The notes under the pieces: model-generated
Told to the model about the DNA's origin: nothing
Databases searched by the model: none
What the model saw: only the letters and a program-made list of their open reading frames with translations
DNA from: Clostridiales bacterium Firm_16
Lineage (GTDB): Bacteria > Bacillota > Clostridia > Saccharofermentanales > Saccharofermentanaceae
DNA: 46,998 nucleotides
Reading direction: 5' to 3'
Assembly: GCA_001604185.1 (NCBI GenBank)
Contig: LVAV01000098.1
Location: 1 to 46,998 of the forward strand
Program-made: the position numbers and the translations under genes
Part shown: in pieces, positions 1 through 10,876 of the stretch
How the letters are laid out: every line of letters begins with the position of its first letter
Position numbering within the stretch: the first letter of the stretch is position 1

Positions 1-114
1 CTGACATGGTATATTCATATCAGTGGTTTATAAATCTCAACTATGAAGTTGAAAATAGCCATACTAAAAAGGTTACTAACAGTCTCATTTTAGTTATTCC
101 ATTTGAAGTATTCA

Positions 115-309
115 TTAGTATAACCATCCATTTCGGTGAAGCATGATCGGCCTGTGCTTCTCGCCATCCTGTCCGATATAGTCGAGATCAAATCTCTGTG
201 GCAGCTGGAAATCCAACTGGATCGTGCCGCACTGCCACGTTCTGCCGATGGAATCCTTGATATGGAAGTCCAGCTTCGGTCCGTAAAAAGCACCCCAAGA
301 CTTTCCCAA
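115..309 (-). pseudogene. Threonyl-tRNA synthetase remnant
   Basis: A short minus-strand reading frame carries a stretch that closely matches the catalytic core of class II threonyl-tRNA synthetase: it starts at [18 protein letters not shown], continues through [13 protein letters not shown] and ends at [10 protein letters not shown] (bases about 133-294, some 54 residues). This is motif 2/3-proximal sequence of a roughly 640-residue enzyme. Homology stops abruptly on both sides: upstream in frame lies unrelated sequence with a stop at 358-360, and downstream the frame ends four codons after HR with a TAA at 115-117. There is no plausible start or ribosome site, so it is a non-functional fragment, probably left by recombination or by insertion of the neighbouring LRR gene. 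The flanking bases 1-114 and 295-357 are AT-rich and show no gene or terminator I can support. Confidence 0.85.
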
Positions 310-357
310 GTTTTTCGTGAAGAGTCCTTTTTTCAGCTTACAGATTGAATTCAGATA

Positions 358-3300
358 CTAACGATGTGTGCCGAAGTGGTATTTCGCACCGGACTCGACT
401 CCGTATGTGTTGCATACATCGACCCACTCATCGGACTCAATGAAATCGTTCACGACTTCTGAGCGAGACTTCGCACCGGACTTGATGGCATCTACCCAGC
501 CCTTCTTACCGGCCGGATCCGATGCACGGTCGAAGAACGTCTTATAAAGCGTCTCAACAAAGTCCTCTACAGAGAGGTTCCGGTTCATGAATTCCGGAGC
601 ATCCAGCAGGAAGAATCTTGCACAGTCACCACCGGTCTTCTGCTTCTCTTTCACCTGTTTTACCCAGTATGCCTTACCGGAAGGATCCGATGCACGATTC
701 AGGGCTACAACATAGAGTCGCTCAACAAAGTCTTCGAAGGAAGGTGCCTTGGTCGGAGTCGGTGTTGCCTTCTTCGTCGGTGTAGGCGTGGCTTTCTTCG
801 TCGGAGTAGGTGTTGCCTTCTTCGTCGGAGTAGGTGTTGCTTTCTTCGTCGGTGTAGGTGTCGCCTTCTTTGTCGGAGTCGGTGTCGCCTTCTTTGTCGG
901 TGTAGGTGTTGCCTTCTTCGTCGGTGTCGGTGTTGCCTTCTTTGTCGGAGTCGGTGTCGCCTTCTTTGTCGGTGTAGGTGTTGCCTTCTTCGTCGGTGTC
1001 GGCGTTGCCTTCTTTGTCGGAGTCGGTGTTGCCTTCTTCGTCGGTGTCGGCGTCGCCTTCTTCGTCGGTGTCGGCGTGGCCTTCTTCGTCGGTGTCGGCG
1101 TCGCCTTCTTCGTTGGTGTCGGCGTCGCCTTCTTCGTTGGTGTCGGTGTCGCCTTCTTCGTCGGTGTTGGCGTCGCCTTCTTCGTCGGTGTTGGCGTCGC
1201 CTTCTTCGTCGGTGTCGGTGTCGCCTTCTTCGTCGGTGTTGGCGTGGCCTTCTTCGTCGGTGTCGGCGTGGCCTTCTTCGTTGGTGTTGGCGTCGCCTTC
1301 TTCGTTGGTGTCGGCGTGGCCTTCTTCGTCGGTGTCAGCGTGGCCTTCTTTGTTGGTGTCGGCGTATTCGTCGGCGTATTCGTTGCCTTCTTCGTCGGCG
1401 TCGGAGAATTTGTCGGCGTATTCGTTGCCTTCTTCGTCGGCGTCGGAGAATTCGTCGGCGTGTTCGTTGCCTTCTTCGTTGGCGTCGGAGGTACCGGCGT
1501 CGGCGAGTTAGTCGGTGTAGGTGTAATATCGAAAGGCGATTCAGGAGTCAGACCTGCCGCCAGATCAAGCGAGAGAATCGCATCAACCACCAGTTCCGCA
1601 GAAACGGCCACGTTACCCTGGATCGTTCTGATTCCGGAAACATCCACCGGAGCTGTGGATGTAATCAGGCTGACCAGAATCGGACAACTCTGCACATCCA
1701 GAGCAGTCAGCGCATTCTCCTCAACGGCCAGTACTTCCAGCTTGGTATTCTTACTTACATCAAGAGTAGCAAGCTGATTCTTATTGCAACGAAGTTTACG
1801 TAGTTCGGTTAGTTTCTTCACGTTCAGGCTATCCAGCTGGTTGTCGGCGCAATCCAGTTCTTCCAGTGCAACGTTGTTGCTGACAAACAACTCACTGATC
1901 TGATTCTCTCTGCACAAGAGTCTGGTCAGCGAAGTAAGCATACTTACGTTCAGATCCGTAAGATCATTATTGTTTACGCACAAGGTTACCAATGCAGTAT
2001 TGCTGCTCAGATCAAGACCGGTAATAGCATTGTTGGAGCAATCCAGAAGTGTGAGCATCGTATTGGCACTGACATCCAGCGTAGTAAGCGCGTTACCTGC
2101 GCAAAGAAGTGTCTTCAGGTTCGTGAAGTGCTCCAATCCTGCAAGGGATCCGATCTCCAGATTGCTGCAGTCCATACCGGTGACTGCATCCAGTTCTTTC
2201 TGGGAGAACCATCCATCCAGGTTCAAATCATACTTACCAAGATAACTGCGGAATTTCTCATCCGGGAAATTCGTCTCGTTGATCTGTACGCGAGGTGCAA
2301 TGTACGGATCTACAGAAACGATCTCTGTGGATTTACTAAAAGAAAGAACAAGATATGGATCATTCTCTCCACCGTAGTAATGCTCGTACATGAAGTACGT
2401 TTCATATTCCATTACCTCTTCTTCTGTATAGACCTTGACCAGTTTCGGGCACTTGTAGATCTCCAGGGACGGAATCGCATTATCGTGAACAGTTAAGCAC
2501 TCCAACAAAGTATTGTTGGACAGGTCAAGGCTCGTAAGTGCATTTTTGTGACATTCCAGCGATACGAGAGATGTGTTCTTACTGAGATCCAGGCTCGCAA
2601 TGTTGTTTCCAAAACAGTAGATCTCACGGAGCTTCGTCAACTCAGACACATTCAACGAATTCAGGTTATTCGACGAACAATCCAGTAACGTCAGTTCCGT
2701 ATTCTTGCTCAGATCCAGACCAACAAGATTATTTCCGCTGACGTCCAAGGACTCAAGCGCAGTACAACCGGACAGATCCAGACCGGTCAGATTACCGTTT
2801 TGAATAACTGTCAAAGTTATAAGCTGGGTATTGTTTCCCAGAGTCAGATTGCTGATCGCGCTGTTCATACAGCTAAACTCTTTGATACTCTGATTCGAAC
2901 TGAGATCCAGGCTTGTGAAATTCGCATTCGAAATAAAGACCGTCTGCAGATTGACGTTACTGCTCAGATCAAGTGAAGTCAGAGGATTCTCCATCGTAGT
3001 CAGTGATGTAAGATTTGTAAAATATGCGATACCTTCCATGGACTGGATGCTGTCGTTATACGAGTAGATCGATGTCACCGCGTCCAGTTCTTCCTGAGAC
3101 AGCCATGCGTTTCCATCCGTATCGAACATGGATACCAGCGAGCAGAAATACGGATCCGGGAAGTTGGTCTCGTCAACATCCAGAGCAAATACGGTCGGCA
3201 GATCGTAACCGGCCAGCTGCGTTCTCTTATCGAAGGTCAGATAATACTCTTCATAATCTTCGCCGGACATGTTGAAGTAGTAACAGGAAGCATCCGATTG

Positions 3301-6300
3301 CGGATCAGTATTCGAACACATGCTCACAAGCTTCGGGCAGCCGGAGATATCCAGAGACGACAGCAGGTTCGACTGTACTTCCAGCACATAAAGATCCGGA
3401 TTATTGCTGATATCCAGTTCTTTGAGGTGGTTGTTGCTGCAATATACGGTCTGCAGCAGAACATTCTGGTCCAGATGCAGTTCGCTCAGTTCGCAGGTGG
3501 AAGCATTCAGATATACGAGTTTGGTGAAGTACTCGATACCCTTCAGATTCGCGATATTGCGATAGGAACAATCCAGCCATTCCACACTGTCGAGCTCGAT
3601 CTGCGAGAAGGATCCGCTGTCGTCATAGTCGTACTGCTCGATCAGGTCGCGGAATTCCGGATCCGGGAAATTCTCCGTAGTGATATTGACCACGGCTACC
3701 GGCTGCGGAAGTGTATAACCGGCCAGAGCCGTTTTTTTGCCGATCAATAAGGAGTATTCATCGGATTCATCTCCCTCTGAATAATTGAAGCTGAAGAACG
3801 ATCCGTGATCTTCCATATCTTCCACCTTGAATACGGCAGTAAGCAGCGCGCAGTTCGAAATATCCAGAGAGGAGATCTGGGTATTTACAACATTGATATT
3901 GGTCAGTAACGGGTTCTGTGTAAGCACCAGTTCTGCCAGCGGACAGTTCTCGGCATTGAAATTACTCAGTTTCGAGTTCAGGGAAACATCGATGGAAGAA
4001 ACCGGGTTACCGGTGATCACCAGGGACTCCAGATCTGTGAAGGAACCAAGGTCAACCGTCTCGATAAAATTGCCCTCACAGTTCAGGCTCTTGAGATTCG
4101 TGAAATTCTCGATACCTGCCAGGTCGAAGATACCCATGTAGGAACAGTAGATCTCTTCTACCGAATCCATCTCACCCTGAGACAGATAACCATCCGAGTC
4201 ATAGTCGAACTGGCTGATGTAATCACGGAATACAGAATCCGGGAAAGTCGTCTCGTCAATGATCAGTACGGGATTCGGTTCCGGAAGTGCATAGCCGGTA
4301 AGAGCAGTCGTCTTACTGAACATAAACAGATAATGTGTATCCTCATCTACCTGCTTCTCAAAAGAATAGTATTTTCCCTTATCTGCCAGTTCATCCACAG
4401 TGAAGACAGAAACGAGGGATGTGCAATCCCGGATATCCATATCCGAGATCAAGGTCTCTCTTATATCCAGGCTCTTGAGCTTCGGATTCGAGGTCAGAGA
4501 AAGACCGGTCAACGGGCAGCGTTCTACATCCAGTTCGACCAGTTCTGTATTGTTGCTGAGATCAAGAGTTTCAAGCGGTGTATCGAAGATATAAAGAAGC
4601 TGAAGCTTCGTATTCTGACTCAGATCCACTTCGTTAAACTCATTACCGCAGCAGTACAGTGCTTCCAGTTTCGTGAAATATCCGATTCCCTGCAGGGATG
4701 TGATCTCCGCATAGGAGCAGGACAGATAGGTTACGGAATCCAATTCGGCCTGTGAGAAAGAACCGTCTTTATCGAAATCGTATTTCTTCACGAAGTTACG
4801 GAAGTTCTCGTCCGGGAAATTGGTTTCATTGATCTCCAGTACCGGTACCGGATCCGGAATAGTGATGCCCGTAAGAGTCGTGTCTTTACTGAAAGCAAGA
4901 GAATATTCGTTATCGGCATCATCGGTGAATTCGAAACTGAAATAATCTCCGTTATCCTTCAGAAGATCCACGTCAAAGACCTGCATCAAAGAAGTACAGC
5001 TGCGGATATCGATGGAAGAGATCTCCGTCTCCCGGATATCCAGCGAGGTCAGACGGGAATTCTCGCTGAGGTTGAGGTCCGTCAGCGGGCACCGCTCGAC
5101 AAAGAGCTGCTTAAGCATCGTGTTGTTGGAAACATCCAGTTCCGTGATGGCTGTGTCGTTAGCATACAGGAACCGCAGATTCACATTGGCACTCAGATCC
5201 ATTCCTGTGATCTCATTATAGGCACAGTCAAGAGACTGCAGCCCGGTAAAATATCCGATTCCCTCCAGAGACTTAATACCAAGATTCTCACAGGTAATAT
5301 CCGAAACAAAATTCAGTTCTGCCTCAGAGAAGGCTCCGTCTCCATCGAAATCGAATGTCCGCACATAATCGCGGAAATTCTTATCCGGGAATGAAGTGTC
5401 ATCGATGGTTACGACGATGACCGGCTCCGGAAGAGTATAACCTTCAAGCGTCGTCTTCTTATCGAACTGCAGGAAGCAATACGGGTTTTCATCGTCGGCC
5501 TCATGCTCGAACAGGAAGCAGTCTCCCTGATCGATCACCTCGTTCTCATCGAAACAGTTCGCCAGGGCCGTACAACACTGTATATTCAGTTTCGGGAGAT
5601 CAGTATAAGACGTGATCAGGATCCGCAGTGCCGTATTACAGGTCACATCAAGACTTTCCAGCGGACATCCCGACACATTCAGAAAATAGATTTTCCTATT
5701 CGCAGAAAGATCGAGTTGATCCAGCTCGCAATACTGGACATCCAGATACTGAAGTTCACTGTTATCCCTAATGTCGAGTACCATAAGCGGATTACACCAG
5801 CAGTACAGCGTCTCAAGTTTCGTATTGTTATTCAGATATAGAAATTGGATCTGATTGTTATCACACTCCAGTTCACGAAGCTCGGTGAAATAACTGATTC
5901 CATTCAGATTCTCGATCCCCATATCCGAGCAGTTGATGGATTCGACAGATTCCAGCTCACCTAGGGTGAAAAATCCATCGCCATCGTAGTCGAATCTCTT
6001 CACATATTCACAGAAGGCCGGATCCGTGAATACACCGTTTTCGACAGAAATATACGCCATGCGTTCCGGTATGGTGTATCCCTGAAGAGTAACATTCCAT
6101 CCGAAGTCCAGATAGATTTCCTGTCCATAGGTATCTACCTTACTGAACAGATAGTACCAGCCCTTATCCTGAAGGTCGGATACCCGGAATGCATTGGCGA
6201 TCTTATATGATTTGCTGATATCAAGTGTCGTCAGTGGATTCTCGCGAACGGAAAGATAACTCAGAAGAGTATTCTTCTCCACATTTAAGGCGGATAATGC

Positions 6301-6855
6301 ATTGTCAGAGCAATTGAGTTTACCGAGGAGTGTATTGGTGTTCAGGTTCAGAGTAGTAAGAGCATTACCGGAACAGTCCAGGCTAGAAAGGCTTATGTTT
6401 TTGCTGATATCCAAAGAAGTCAGTTCATTGCCATAGCACTGCAGTTCCGTAAGTTCGGTACAGTAGCGGATATCCAGAGACTGCAGACGGTTGTTGTAGC
6501 AGTAAAGCTCGGTCAAAGCCGTATTCGAACTGAGATTCAGACCCGTAAGATTATTGTCTGAGCAGGCCAGGTATTCGAGATTCGGAAAGTATTCGATTCC
6601 GCTGAGGGAATTGATGGAGCTGGCGGAACAGTTCATGAAGGTGGTTGCATTTCTCTCCTCTTGAGAAAGGATCCCGTCCTGGTTCGAGTCGTAGAACTCA
6701 TCTGCCAGCACCGCCCGGAAATTTGCATCCGGGATCTGGGTCAAGGCAATGTCCTCTCCATCTGCCCGCACCGATCCGGAGACGATTTCCAGTCCGAAAG
6801 GTGAAATAGAAACAGCAATCGCAGTCATCAACGACAGCAAGGATCTTCTTCTCAT
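358..6855 (-). CDS. Giant secreted EF-hand/leucine-rich-repeat protein with Thr-Pro-Lys linker and DUF4214 C-terminus
   Basis: Predicted extracellular protein of 2165 residues. The start at 6855 is chosen over an upstream ATG at 6906 because GAGGAGGGG lies just before it and the product then opens with a signal peptide ([20 protein letters not shown], cleavage likely near SVRADG). Eight modules follow. Each begins with an NFPDxxFRxYV-like helix and a canonical 12-residue EF-hand loop such as [12 protein letters not shown], then several leucine-rich repeats of the LxxLDLSxNTxL type. Module starts fall near bases 6720, 6020, 5390, 4810, 4240, 3660, 3150 and 2255. A Pro/Thr/Lys linker with about 25 PTPTKKAT units comes next, and the last ~125 residues form a DUF4214 region (FxxxLYxxxxxRxxDPxGxxxW twice). 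LRRs suggest protein or glycan binding and the EF-hands calcium-dependent folding; both are inference. No sortase motif or membrane anchor is seen. Confidence 0.85.
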   Translation of the reverse strand: MRRRSLLSLMTAIAVSISPFGLEIVSGSVRADGEDIALTQIPDANFRAVLADEFYDSNQDGILSQEERNATTFMNCSASSINSLSGIEYFPNLEYLACSDNNLTGLNLSSNTALTELYCYNNRLQSLDIRYCTELTELQCYGNELTSLDISKNISLSSLDCSGNALTTLNLNTNTLLGKLNCSDNALSALNVEKNTLLSYLSVRENPLTTLDISKSYKIANAFRVSDLQDKGWYYLFSKVDTYGQEIYLDFGWNVTLQGYTIPERMAYISVENGVFTDPAFCEYVKRFDYDGDGFFTLGELESVESINCSDMGIENLNGISYFTELRELECDNNQIQFLYLNNNTKLETLYCWCNPLMVLDIRDNSELQYLDVQYCELDQLDLSANRKIYFLNVSGCPLESLDVTCNTALRILITSYTDLPKLNIQCCTALANCFDENEVIDQGDCFLFEHEADDENPYCFLQFDKKTTLEGYTLPEPVIVVTIDDTSFPDKNFRDYVRTFDFDGDGAFSEAELNFVSDITCENLGIKSLEGIGYFTGLQSLDCAYNEITGMDLSANVNLRFLYANDTAITELDVSNNTMLKQLFVERCPLTDLNLSENSRLTSLDIRETEISSIDIRSCTSLMQVFDVDLLKDNGDYFSFEFTDDADNEYSLAFSKDTTLTGITIPDPVPVLEINETNFPDENFRNFVKKYDFDKDGSFSQAELDSVTYLSCSYAEITSLQGIGYFTKLEALYCCGNEFNEVDLSQNTKLQLLYIFDTPLETLDLSNNTELVELDVERCPLTGLSLTSNPKLKSLDIRETLISDMDIRDCTSLVSVFTVDELADKGKYYSFEKQVDEDTHYLFMFSKTTALTGYALPEPNPVLIIDETTFPDSVFRDYISQFDYDSDGYLSQGEMDSVEEIYCSYMGIFDLAGIENFTNLKSLNCEGNFIETVDLGSFTDLESLVITGNPVSSIDVSLNSKLSNFNAENCPLAELVLTQNPLLTNINVVNTQISSLDISNCALLTAVFKVEDMEDHGSFFSFNYSEGDESDEYSLLIGKKTALAGYTLPQPVAVVNITTENFPDPEFRDLIEQYDYDDSGSFSQIELDSVEWLDCSYRNIANLKGIEYFTKLVYLNASTCELSELHLDQNVLLQTVYCSNNHLKELDISNNPDLYVLEVQSNLLSSLDISGCPKLVSMCSNTDPQSDASCYYFNMSGEDYEEYYLTFDKRTQLAGYDLPTVFALDVDETNFPDPYFCSLVSMFDTDGNAWLSQEELDAVTSIYSYNDSIQSMEGIAYFTNLTSLTTMENPLTSLDLSSNVNLQTVFISNANFTSLDLSSNQSIKEFSCMNSAISNLTLGNNTQLITLTVIQNGNLTGLDLSGCTALESLDVSGNNLVGLDLSKNTELTLLDCSSNNLNSLNVSELTKLREIYCFGNNIASLDLSKNTSLVSLECHKNALTSLDLSNNTLLECLTVHDNAIPSLEIYKCPKLVKVYTEEEVMEYETYFMYEHYYGGENDPYLVLSFSKSTEIVSVDPYIAPRVQINETNFPDEKFRSYLGKYDLNLDGWFSQKELDAVTGMDCSNLEIGSLAGLEHFTNLKTLLCAGNALTTLDVSANTMLTLLDCSNNAITGLDLSSNTALVTLCVNNNDLTDLNVSMLTSLTRLLCRENQISELFVSNNVALEELDCADNQLDSLNVKKLTELRKLRCNKNQLATLDVSKNTKLEVLAVEENALTALDVQSCPILVSLITSTAPVDVSGIRTIQGNVAVSAELVVDAILSLDLAAGLTPESPFDITPTPTNSPTPVPPTPTKKATNTPTNSPTPTKKATNTPTNSPTPTKKATNTPTNTPTPTKKATLTPTKKATPTPTKKATPTPTKKATPTPTKKATPTPTKKATPTPTKKATPTPTKKATPTPTKKATPTPTKKATPTPTKKATPTPTKKATPTPTKKATPTPTKKATPTPTKKATPTPTKKATPTPTKKATPTPTKKATPTPTKKATPTPTKKATPTPTKKATPTPTKKATPTPTKKATPTPTKKATPTPTKKATPTPTKAPSFEDFVERLYVVALNRASDPSGKAYWVKQVKEKQKTGGDCARFFLLDAPEFMNRNLSVEDFVETLYKTFFDRASDPAGKKGWVDAIKSGAKSRSEVVNDFIESDEWVDVCNTYGVESGAKYHFGTHR
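743..1350 (-). repeat. 24-bp tandem repeat array encoding PTPTKKAT
   Basis: About 25 head-to-tail 24-base units inside the LRR gene, each reading PTPTKKAT on the minus strand. Older, less regular units ([14 protein letters not shown]) extend it to about 1525. Units differ almost only at third codon positions (for example gtcggtgtcggc versus gtcggagtaggt on the plus strand), while the peptide is nearly invariant; one unit reads LTPTKKAT. This is a cell-surface style linker and a probable site of copy-number change. Confidence 0.95.
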
Positions 6856-6911
6856 ATATGTACCCCTCCTCAAAACCACGCGTGTCAAATCAGTACAACA
6901 CACCAACTTTA

Positions 6912-6940
6912 ATTTTACTACAGTCCGAGGGCTAACTCAA
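6912..6940 (-). promoter_or_regulatory. Promoter of the LRR/EF-hand gene
   Basis: On the minus strand a TTGAGT -35 box (6935-6940) and a TAAAAT -10 box (6912-6917) are separated by 17 bases, a good vegetative sigma-factor match. It lies 56 bases upstream of the signal-peptide start at 6855. A short inverted repeat ACGTC-ATA-GACGT (6983-6995) sits between this promoter and the divergent esterase gene and could be an operator. Confidence 0.6.
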
Positions 6941-7050
6941 TCAGAAAACCGCGCAGACACGGCGCGCGAATACTTTTCACAAACGTCATAGACGTGGGGC
7001 ACGGATTATGTTAGTGTGAAGATACTATAACGCGAAGCGAGGATATGACT

Positions 7051-7980
7051 ATGGCTGATCCGACGAATCTGAAAGAGACGATGAACGAGACACTGAACCA
7101 ATTCATAGAGGGATGTCTGAAGTTCGATCCGCCCAGACTTGCGGAAGAAGAATATCCTGAAGATGTTCTGGTGGAAGAAAATATCGCATATATCCCGGAC
7201 GAGGATACCAAGCCGGAGGATCCCGCCTCTCTTTCCAGTTCCCGCCGGATCCTGGACATCTATACCACGATGGAAGATAAAGAATCGGAGGAAGTGTTCC
7301 TTCTGATCCATGGCGGCGCTTTCGTCTACGGCTGCAAAGAACTGGACAAGTGCTTCGGTATGCATCTTGTTCTCAAGACCGGTCTGGATGTAGCCAACAT
7401 CAACTACCGACTCATGCCGCAAGTGGGGCTACTTCAGCAGTTAGAAGATATTCTCGATGCAGTGCTTTTCCTAAGCAAAGACCGCGGATACAAGATCTTC
7501 CACACCGTAGGTGATTCCGCGGGCGGATACCTCTCTCTTCTTTCCGCGATCCTTCTTAACTCTTCGAAAGCCCGCGCGGATTTCGGTCTTTCCCGCTATG
7601 ACGCGGCGCTGGAAGAATTGCAGATCTGTGCCAAGAGCGTCAATCTCATCTGCGGACACAGTCTGGATGCCGAGGATGAATTTGTCGGTTATTACTTTGA
7701 TCCGGCAAAAACTCTGCCCCGTTCCATCTACGACCTGTCGAAGGCAATCGAGAGCTACGGATGCCCGCCGGTGGTCCAGGTCACTTCCGATAACGATACA
7801 CTTCTTAAAGAGAATCTGTATCTTAATGAGCGTCTCACGACTCTCTCCGTCCCGACACTTTACTACTGCGCCGAGACCACGGAAGACCGCTTCATGCATC
7901 ACGTCTTCCCCATCGCACATCCCACCTGGCCGGAGAGTGAGAACGCACTGGATCTCATCTGCCGGAACATCGGAAAATAA
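7051..7980 (+). CDS. Alpha/beta-hydrolase fold esterase (HSL-like family)
   Basis: A 309-residue cytoplasmic hydrolase; no signal peptide. The oxyanion motif HGGA is at residues 87-90 and the nucleophile elbow GDSAGG has Ser156. The likely remaining triad members are Asp249 (in VTSDNDTL) and His283 or His284. This pattern is typical of the hormone-sensitive-lipase/acetyl-esterase group, which cleaves short acyl esters. The substrate here is unknown; with a GH127 arabinosidase nearby, deacetylation of plant polysaccharide fragments is possible but only inferred. An upstream in-frame ATG at 7045 is rejected because it leaves a single base after AGGA (7040-7043), whereas the ATG at 7051 has 7. 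The gene is divergent from the LRR gene and is followed after 118 bases by the XRE regulator on the same strand. Confidence 0.8.
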   Translation: MADPTNLKETMNETLNQFIEGCLKFDPPRLAEEEYPEDVLVEENIAYIPDEDTKPEDPASLSSSRRILDIYTTMEDKESEEVFLLIHGGAFVYGCKELDKCFGMHLVLKTGLDVANINYRLMPQVGLLQQLEDILDAVLFLSKDRGYKIFHTVGDSAGGYLSLLSAILLNSSKARADFGLSRYDAALEELQICAKSVNLICGHSLDAEDEFVGYYFDPAKTLPRSIYDLSKAIESYGCPPVVQVTSDNDTLLKENLYLNERLTTLSVPTLYYCAETTEDRFMHHVFPIAHPTWPESENALDLICRNIGK

Positions 7981-7981
7981 G

Positions 7982-8027
7982 GGATGGAAAAGCATTTTTA
8001 CATAGAAAAACCACGGATGGAAAAGCA
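7982..8027. repeat. Pair of 13-bp direct repeats upstream of the XRE regulator
   Basis: GGATGGAAAAGCA occurs at 7982-7994 and again, identically, at 8015-8027, exactly 33 bases apart, about three helical turns. The repeats lie between the esterase stop codon and the start of the helix-turn-helix gene, a position that would suit an autoregulatory operator. A small AAGGG/CCCTT dyad follows at about 8048-8062. Confidence 0.5.
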
Positions 8028-8098
8028 ATTTGGTGGACCTTGTTCCGAAAGGGCGGTACCCTTACCTCACAAGACCACCTGATGAAAGGATCCTCGGC

Positions 8099-8794
8099 AT
8101 GGACGACCGCGAAACGAAAACAGCAACAGATACGGAGAAGCCCATCGATATCGGCGGGAAGATTCGCAGTGCCAGACTTGCCTGCAGCATGACACAGGAG
8201 CAGGCTGCCGAAGCACTGGGCGTCAGCCGTCAGACCATGTCCAACTGGGAGAACGGCCGTACCTATCCGGATATCGTCAGTGTCATCCGCATGAGCGATC
8301 TTTACAAGGTGAGTCTGGATCACTTGCTTAAGGAGGACCCGCCTATGACACCGAAAACCACTTCATCCGATTATATTTCCTACCTGGAAGAAAGCACCAA
8401 CATCGTAAAGAGCAAGAAGAATCTCGGGAAGACTATCCTCATCGTATCCTTCCTTCTCATCTGGGTTCTGGGACAGATCGTCCGCTGGTGTTTCACCGAT
8501 CCTTCGGACATCATGGGATACGACGCACTGTTCCATTTCCTGCTGTTCCCGGTCACGATCTTCGTATTCTCGCTTCTGTGCGGGATCTTCGATCACTTCG
8601 GCAAAGGCAAATGGTGCCTGCCCCTGATCATGGGCACGCTTTTCATGGTCAGCCAGTTCTTCTCCGACGAACTGGTCCAGCTCTCGTCTTTCTCCTTCTC
8701 CGCTTTTCGCTACGGATATTTCGTGGCAGGACTTCTGCTGTCCCTGCTTGGCGTCGGACTCGGCGCGCTGATTCACCGCATCAAGGGAAGATAA
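8099..8794 (+). CDS. XRE-family regulator with four-helix membrane domain
   Basis: The 231-residue product has an N-terminal Cro/C1-type helix-turn-helix (about residues 18-78; MTQEQAAEALGVSRQTMSNW is diagnostic), a short linker, and four hydrophobic segments that would anchor it in the membrane: about residues 100-122, 139-160, 168-188 and 200-225. Such proteins are common in Clostridia and bind DNA while tethered to the membrane; the signal sensed is unknown. The start at 8099 is supported by AAGGA at 8086-8090 with 8-base spacing; an upstream extension to 8030 lacks a ribosome site. The 3' end overlaps the convergent GH127 gene by 22 bases, so transcripts of the two would be antisense to each other there. 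Confidence 0.85.
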   Translation: MDDRETKTATDTEKPIDIGGKIRSARLACSMTQEQAAEALGVSRQTMSNWENGRTYPDIVSVIRMSDLYKVSLDHLLKEDPPMTPKTTSSDYISYLEESTNIVKSKKNLGKTILIVSFLLIWVLGQIVRWCFTDPSDIMGYDALFHFLLFPVTIFVFSLLCGIFDHFGKGKWCLPLIMGTLFMVSQFFSDELVQLSSFSFSAFRYGYFVAGLLLSLLGVGLGALIHRIKGR

Positions 8795-10791
8795 ACACGC
8801 ATCTCGCCTTCACCGCGGTTCGCCCATAAGCGGTACGGGATCAGCTTGATCCGGCAAGGCGTCTTCTCTACACCCTGATAGGTATGGTACAGTCCGCTGG
8901 CATATTCGGCGCCCTCTTCGCTTGAAACGATACGATATCCGTCCACTTCCAGCGACTTCACAGAGACACCTTCGATATCGGTCCGGCTCTCCAAAACCGG
9001 GCTTTCCGGATCTATGCAGAGACTTCCCAGTTCCGATCCGTTATCCACTTCTTCTACACAGTATACCACCGGTCCCCGGACCAGTGCCACCTGTCCTCTG
9101 TCCTCCGCCACTTTCCGGTCCGCCACGACCCACTTGGCCTGCATGGTGAAACGGATCCGGATCTCAGAAGAAGCCTTCGGAACGTCGAAATACATATATC
9201 CGTCACGGATCTCGATTTTACCGGCATCGACGCCTTCCACCGAGTACTGCTCCTCGCACCAGGACGGAATACGTACCGCAAGTTTCAGATCCGAAACCAC
9301 ATCTTCTGCTTCTGTCCGGATCACCAGATCTCCTTCTTCGGGAAAAGAGCCGGTAACCGAGATGCGGTACCCGTTCTTCTTGAGGTCCGCCCCGAGATAC
9401 AGGTGCAGGAAGAGTGTGTCGTCATTCTCCGTATAGGCATAGTTCGAGATCGACGCCACAAGGCGCGCGATGTTCGGCGGACAGCACGCACATCCGAACC
9501 ACTTCTGCCGCACCGGCTTCACGTGCATCTTTCTTTCATCCAGCTTACATGCCTCCGGAATGACCTCCAGAGGATTGACGTAGAAGAAGCTCTTCCCGTC
9601 CATGGCAATACCGGAAAGGATCCCGTTAAAAAGTGCCAGTTCCATGACATCCGCGTACTCTCTCTTCGCTTCGATCTGAAGCATTCTTCTCGCGAAGAAC
9701 ACCAGTCCGATCGACGCGCAGGTCTCCGCATAATCCGTGTCATTCGGCAGATCGTATGGGAAAGAAAACGCTTCGCCTAAGTGAGTTCCGCCGATGCCAC
9801 CCGTAATATACATCTTCTCGGTAACAGTGCTTTTCCAAAGTCGGCGGCACGCCTCAAGAAGCTCCGGATCCCCTGTCTTTCTGGCCATATCCGCCATACC
9901 GCTGTAGAGGTACACCGCACGGACCGCATGTCCTACGGCTTCTTTCTGCTGCCGTACCGGAATATGGGCCTGGTGGTAATAGTCGATCTTGTAGGGCTCT
10001 CCTTTCGGAGTCGGGTGCTCCTTGTCGAAGTAGAGCGGCGCCTGGCCACGCTGGTCGATGAAGTATTCGGCAAGTTTCGCATACTTCTCTTCACCTGTGA
10101 CCTCACTCAGACGGAAAAGCGCCATCTCCGCGATCTCGTGTCCCGGATAACCCGGGATCTTCCCTTCTTCTGTTCCGAAGCGCTCTGCCACATAGTCCGC
10201 GAAACGCATGGCCGCCCGAAGCAGTTTATCCTTGCCGGTTCCCTCATAGTACGCGACAGCGCCCTCGATCAGGTGACCCAGACAATACAGTTCATGGTGA
10301 TCTCTCAGATTGGTGAACACCTTATCCATCCCGTTAATGATGTAATATGTATCCAGATATCCGTCCTCGGTCTGGGCCCGGCACACGATGTCGATGGCTT
10401 CGTCCGCCACCTTCTCCAGTTCCACATCCGGCTGTGTGGCCAGAGAATAGCCCACGGCTTCGATCCACTTGGAGAAATCGCTGTCCTGGAAGACAAATCC
10501 GTAGAATTCATCTTCTTTCGGTGCCCGCGGATCCTCCGGCAAAACCTGGAATCCACGATAGGTATATTTCGGCGGTTCAAAGGCCGATCCCAGTTCCTGC
10601 TTTCTCTGGGCCAGTCTTCCTGCCGCACGGAAATTGTGCATGCAGTAACTGGGCGATGCTTCCGGTACCCGGTCGTTGAGGATCTCCCACTGGTACGGGA
10701 TCACCTCTTTACGGATCAGGTCTCTTTTCTTCGACCAGAAAGGATCGGTAATATGGATCTTTCTGATATCAATGGGGTGACTCATCGGCAT
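8773..10791 (-). CDS. Glycoside hydrolase family 127 beta-L-arabinofuranosidase
   Basis: 672 residues, the normal family length, with no signal peptide, so probably intracellular. It begins with the typical IHITDPFWSKKRDLIRKEV segment. The zinc-thiolate active site known from Bifidobacterium HypBA1 (Glu338, Cys340, Cys417, Cys418) is matched by Glu356 and Cys358 in YAETCASIG and by Cys436 and Cys437 in GCACCPPN, Cys436 being the presumed nucleophile. The enzyme would release beta-linked L-arabinofuranose from plant hydroxyproline-rich glycoproteins or oligosaccharides taken into the cell. The start at 10791 has GAGGAGG five bases upstream. It lies 85 bases downstream of the TerD-domain gene with no terminator between, so the two may be cotranscribed although no functional link is evident. 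No transporter gene is beside it. Confidence 0.92.
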   Translation of the reverse strand: MPMSHPIDIRKIHITDPFWSKKRDLIRKEVIPYQWEILNDRVPEASPSYCMHNFRAAGRLAQRKQELGSAFEPPKYTYRGFQVLPEDPRAPKEDEFYGFVFQDSDFSKWIEAVGYSLATQPDVELEKVADEAIDIVCRAQTEDGYLDTYYIINGMDKVFTNLRDHHELYCLGHLIEGAVAYYEGTGKDKLLRAAMRFADYVAERFGTEEGKIPGYPGHEIAEMALFRLSEVTGEEKYAKLAEYFIDQRGQAPLYFDKEHPTPKGEPYKIDYYHQAHIPVRQQKEAVGHAVRAVYLYSGMADMARKTGDPELLEACRRLWKSTVTEKMYITGGIGGTHLGEAFSFPYDLPNDTDYAETCASIGLVFFARRMLQIEAKREYADVMELALFNGILSGIAMDGKSFFYVNPLEVIPEACKLDERKMHVKPVRQKWFGCACCPPNIARLVASISNYAYTENDDTLFLHLYLGADLKKNGYRISVTGSFPEEGDLVIRTEAEDVVSDLKLAVRIPSWCEEQYSVEGVDAGKIEIRDGYMYFDVPKASSEIRIRFTMQAKWVVADRKVAEDRGQVALVRGPVVYCVEEVDNGSELGSLCIDPESPVLESRTDIEGVSVKSLEVDGYRIVSSEEGAEYASGLYHTYQGVEKTPCRIKLIPYRLWANRGEGEMRVYLPLMR

Positions 10792-10876
10792 AGGCGCCTC
10801 CTCATGCTGTCCTGCCCCCCTTCACGACTTGCCGCGTCGAGGAGCTCTCATTAAATTCATTGTCTTTGGTCCGTCA

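Noticed and set aside
1..114. Attachment site or origin in the AT-rich left edge
   Set aside because: No repeat partner, integrase gene, tRNA end or DnaA-box cluster is seen; only a trivial TCAAC/GTTGA dyad.
743..1350. Possible CRISPR array
   Set aside because: Units are contiguous 24-base repeats without spacers, translate cleanly as PTPTKKAT and lie inside a coding region.
749..1777. Long plus-strand frame of GVGVAFF repeats
   Set aside because: It is the exact antisense of the PTPTKKAT array. Periodic sequence leaves all frames open, and there is no ribosome site or sensible protein.
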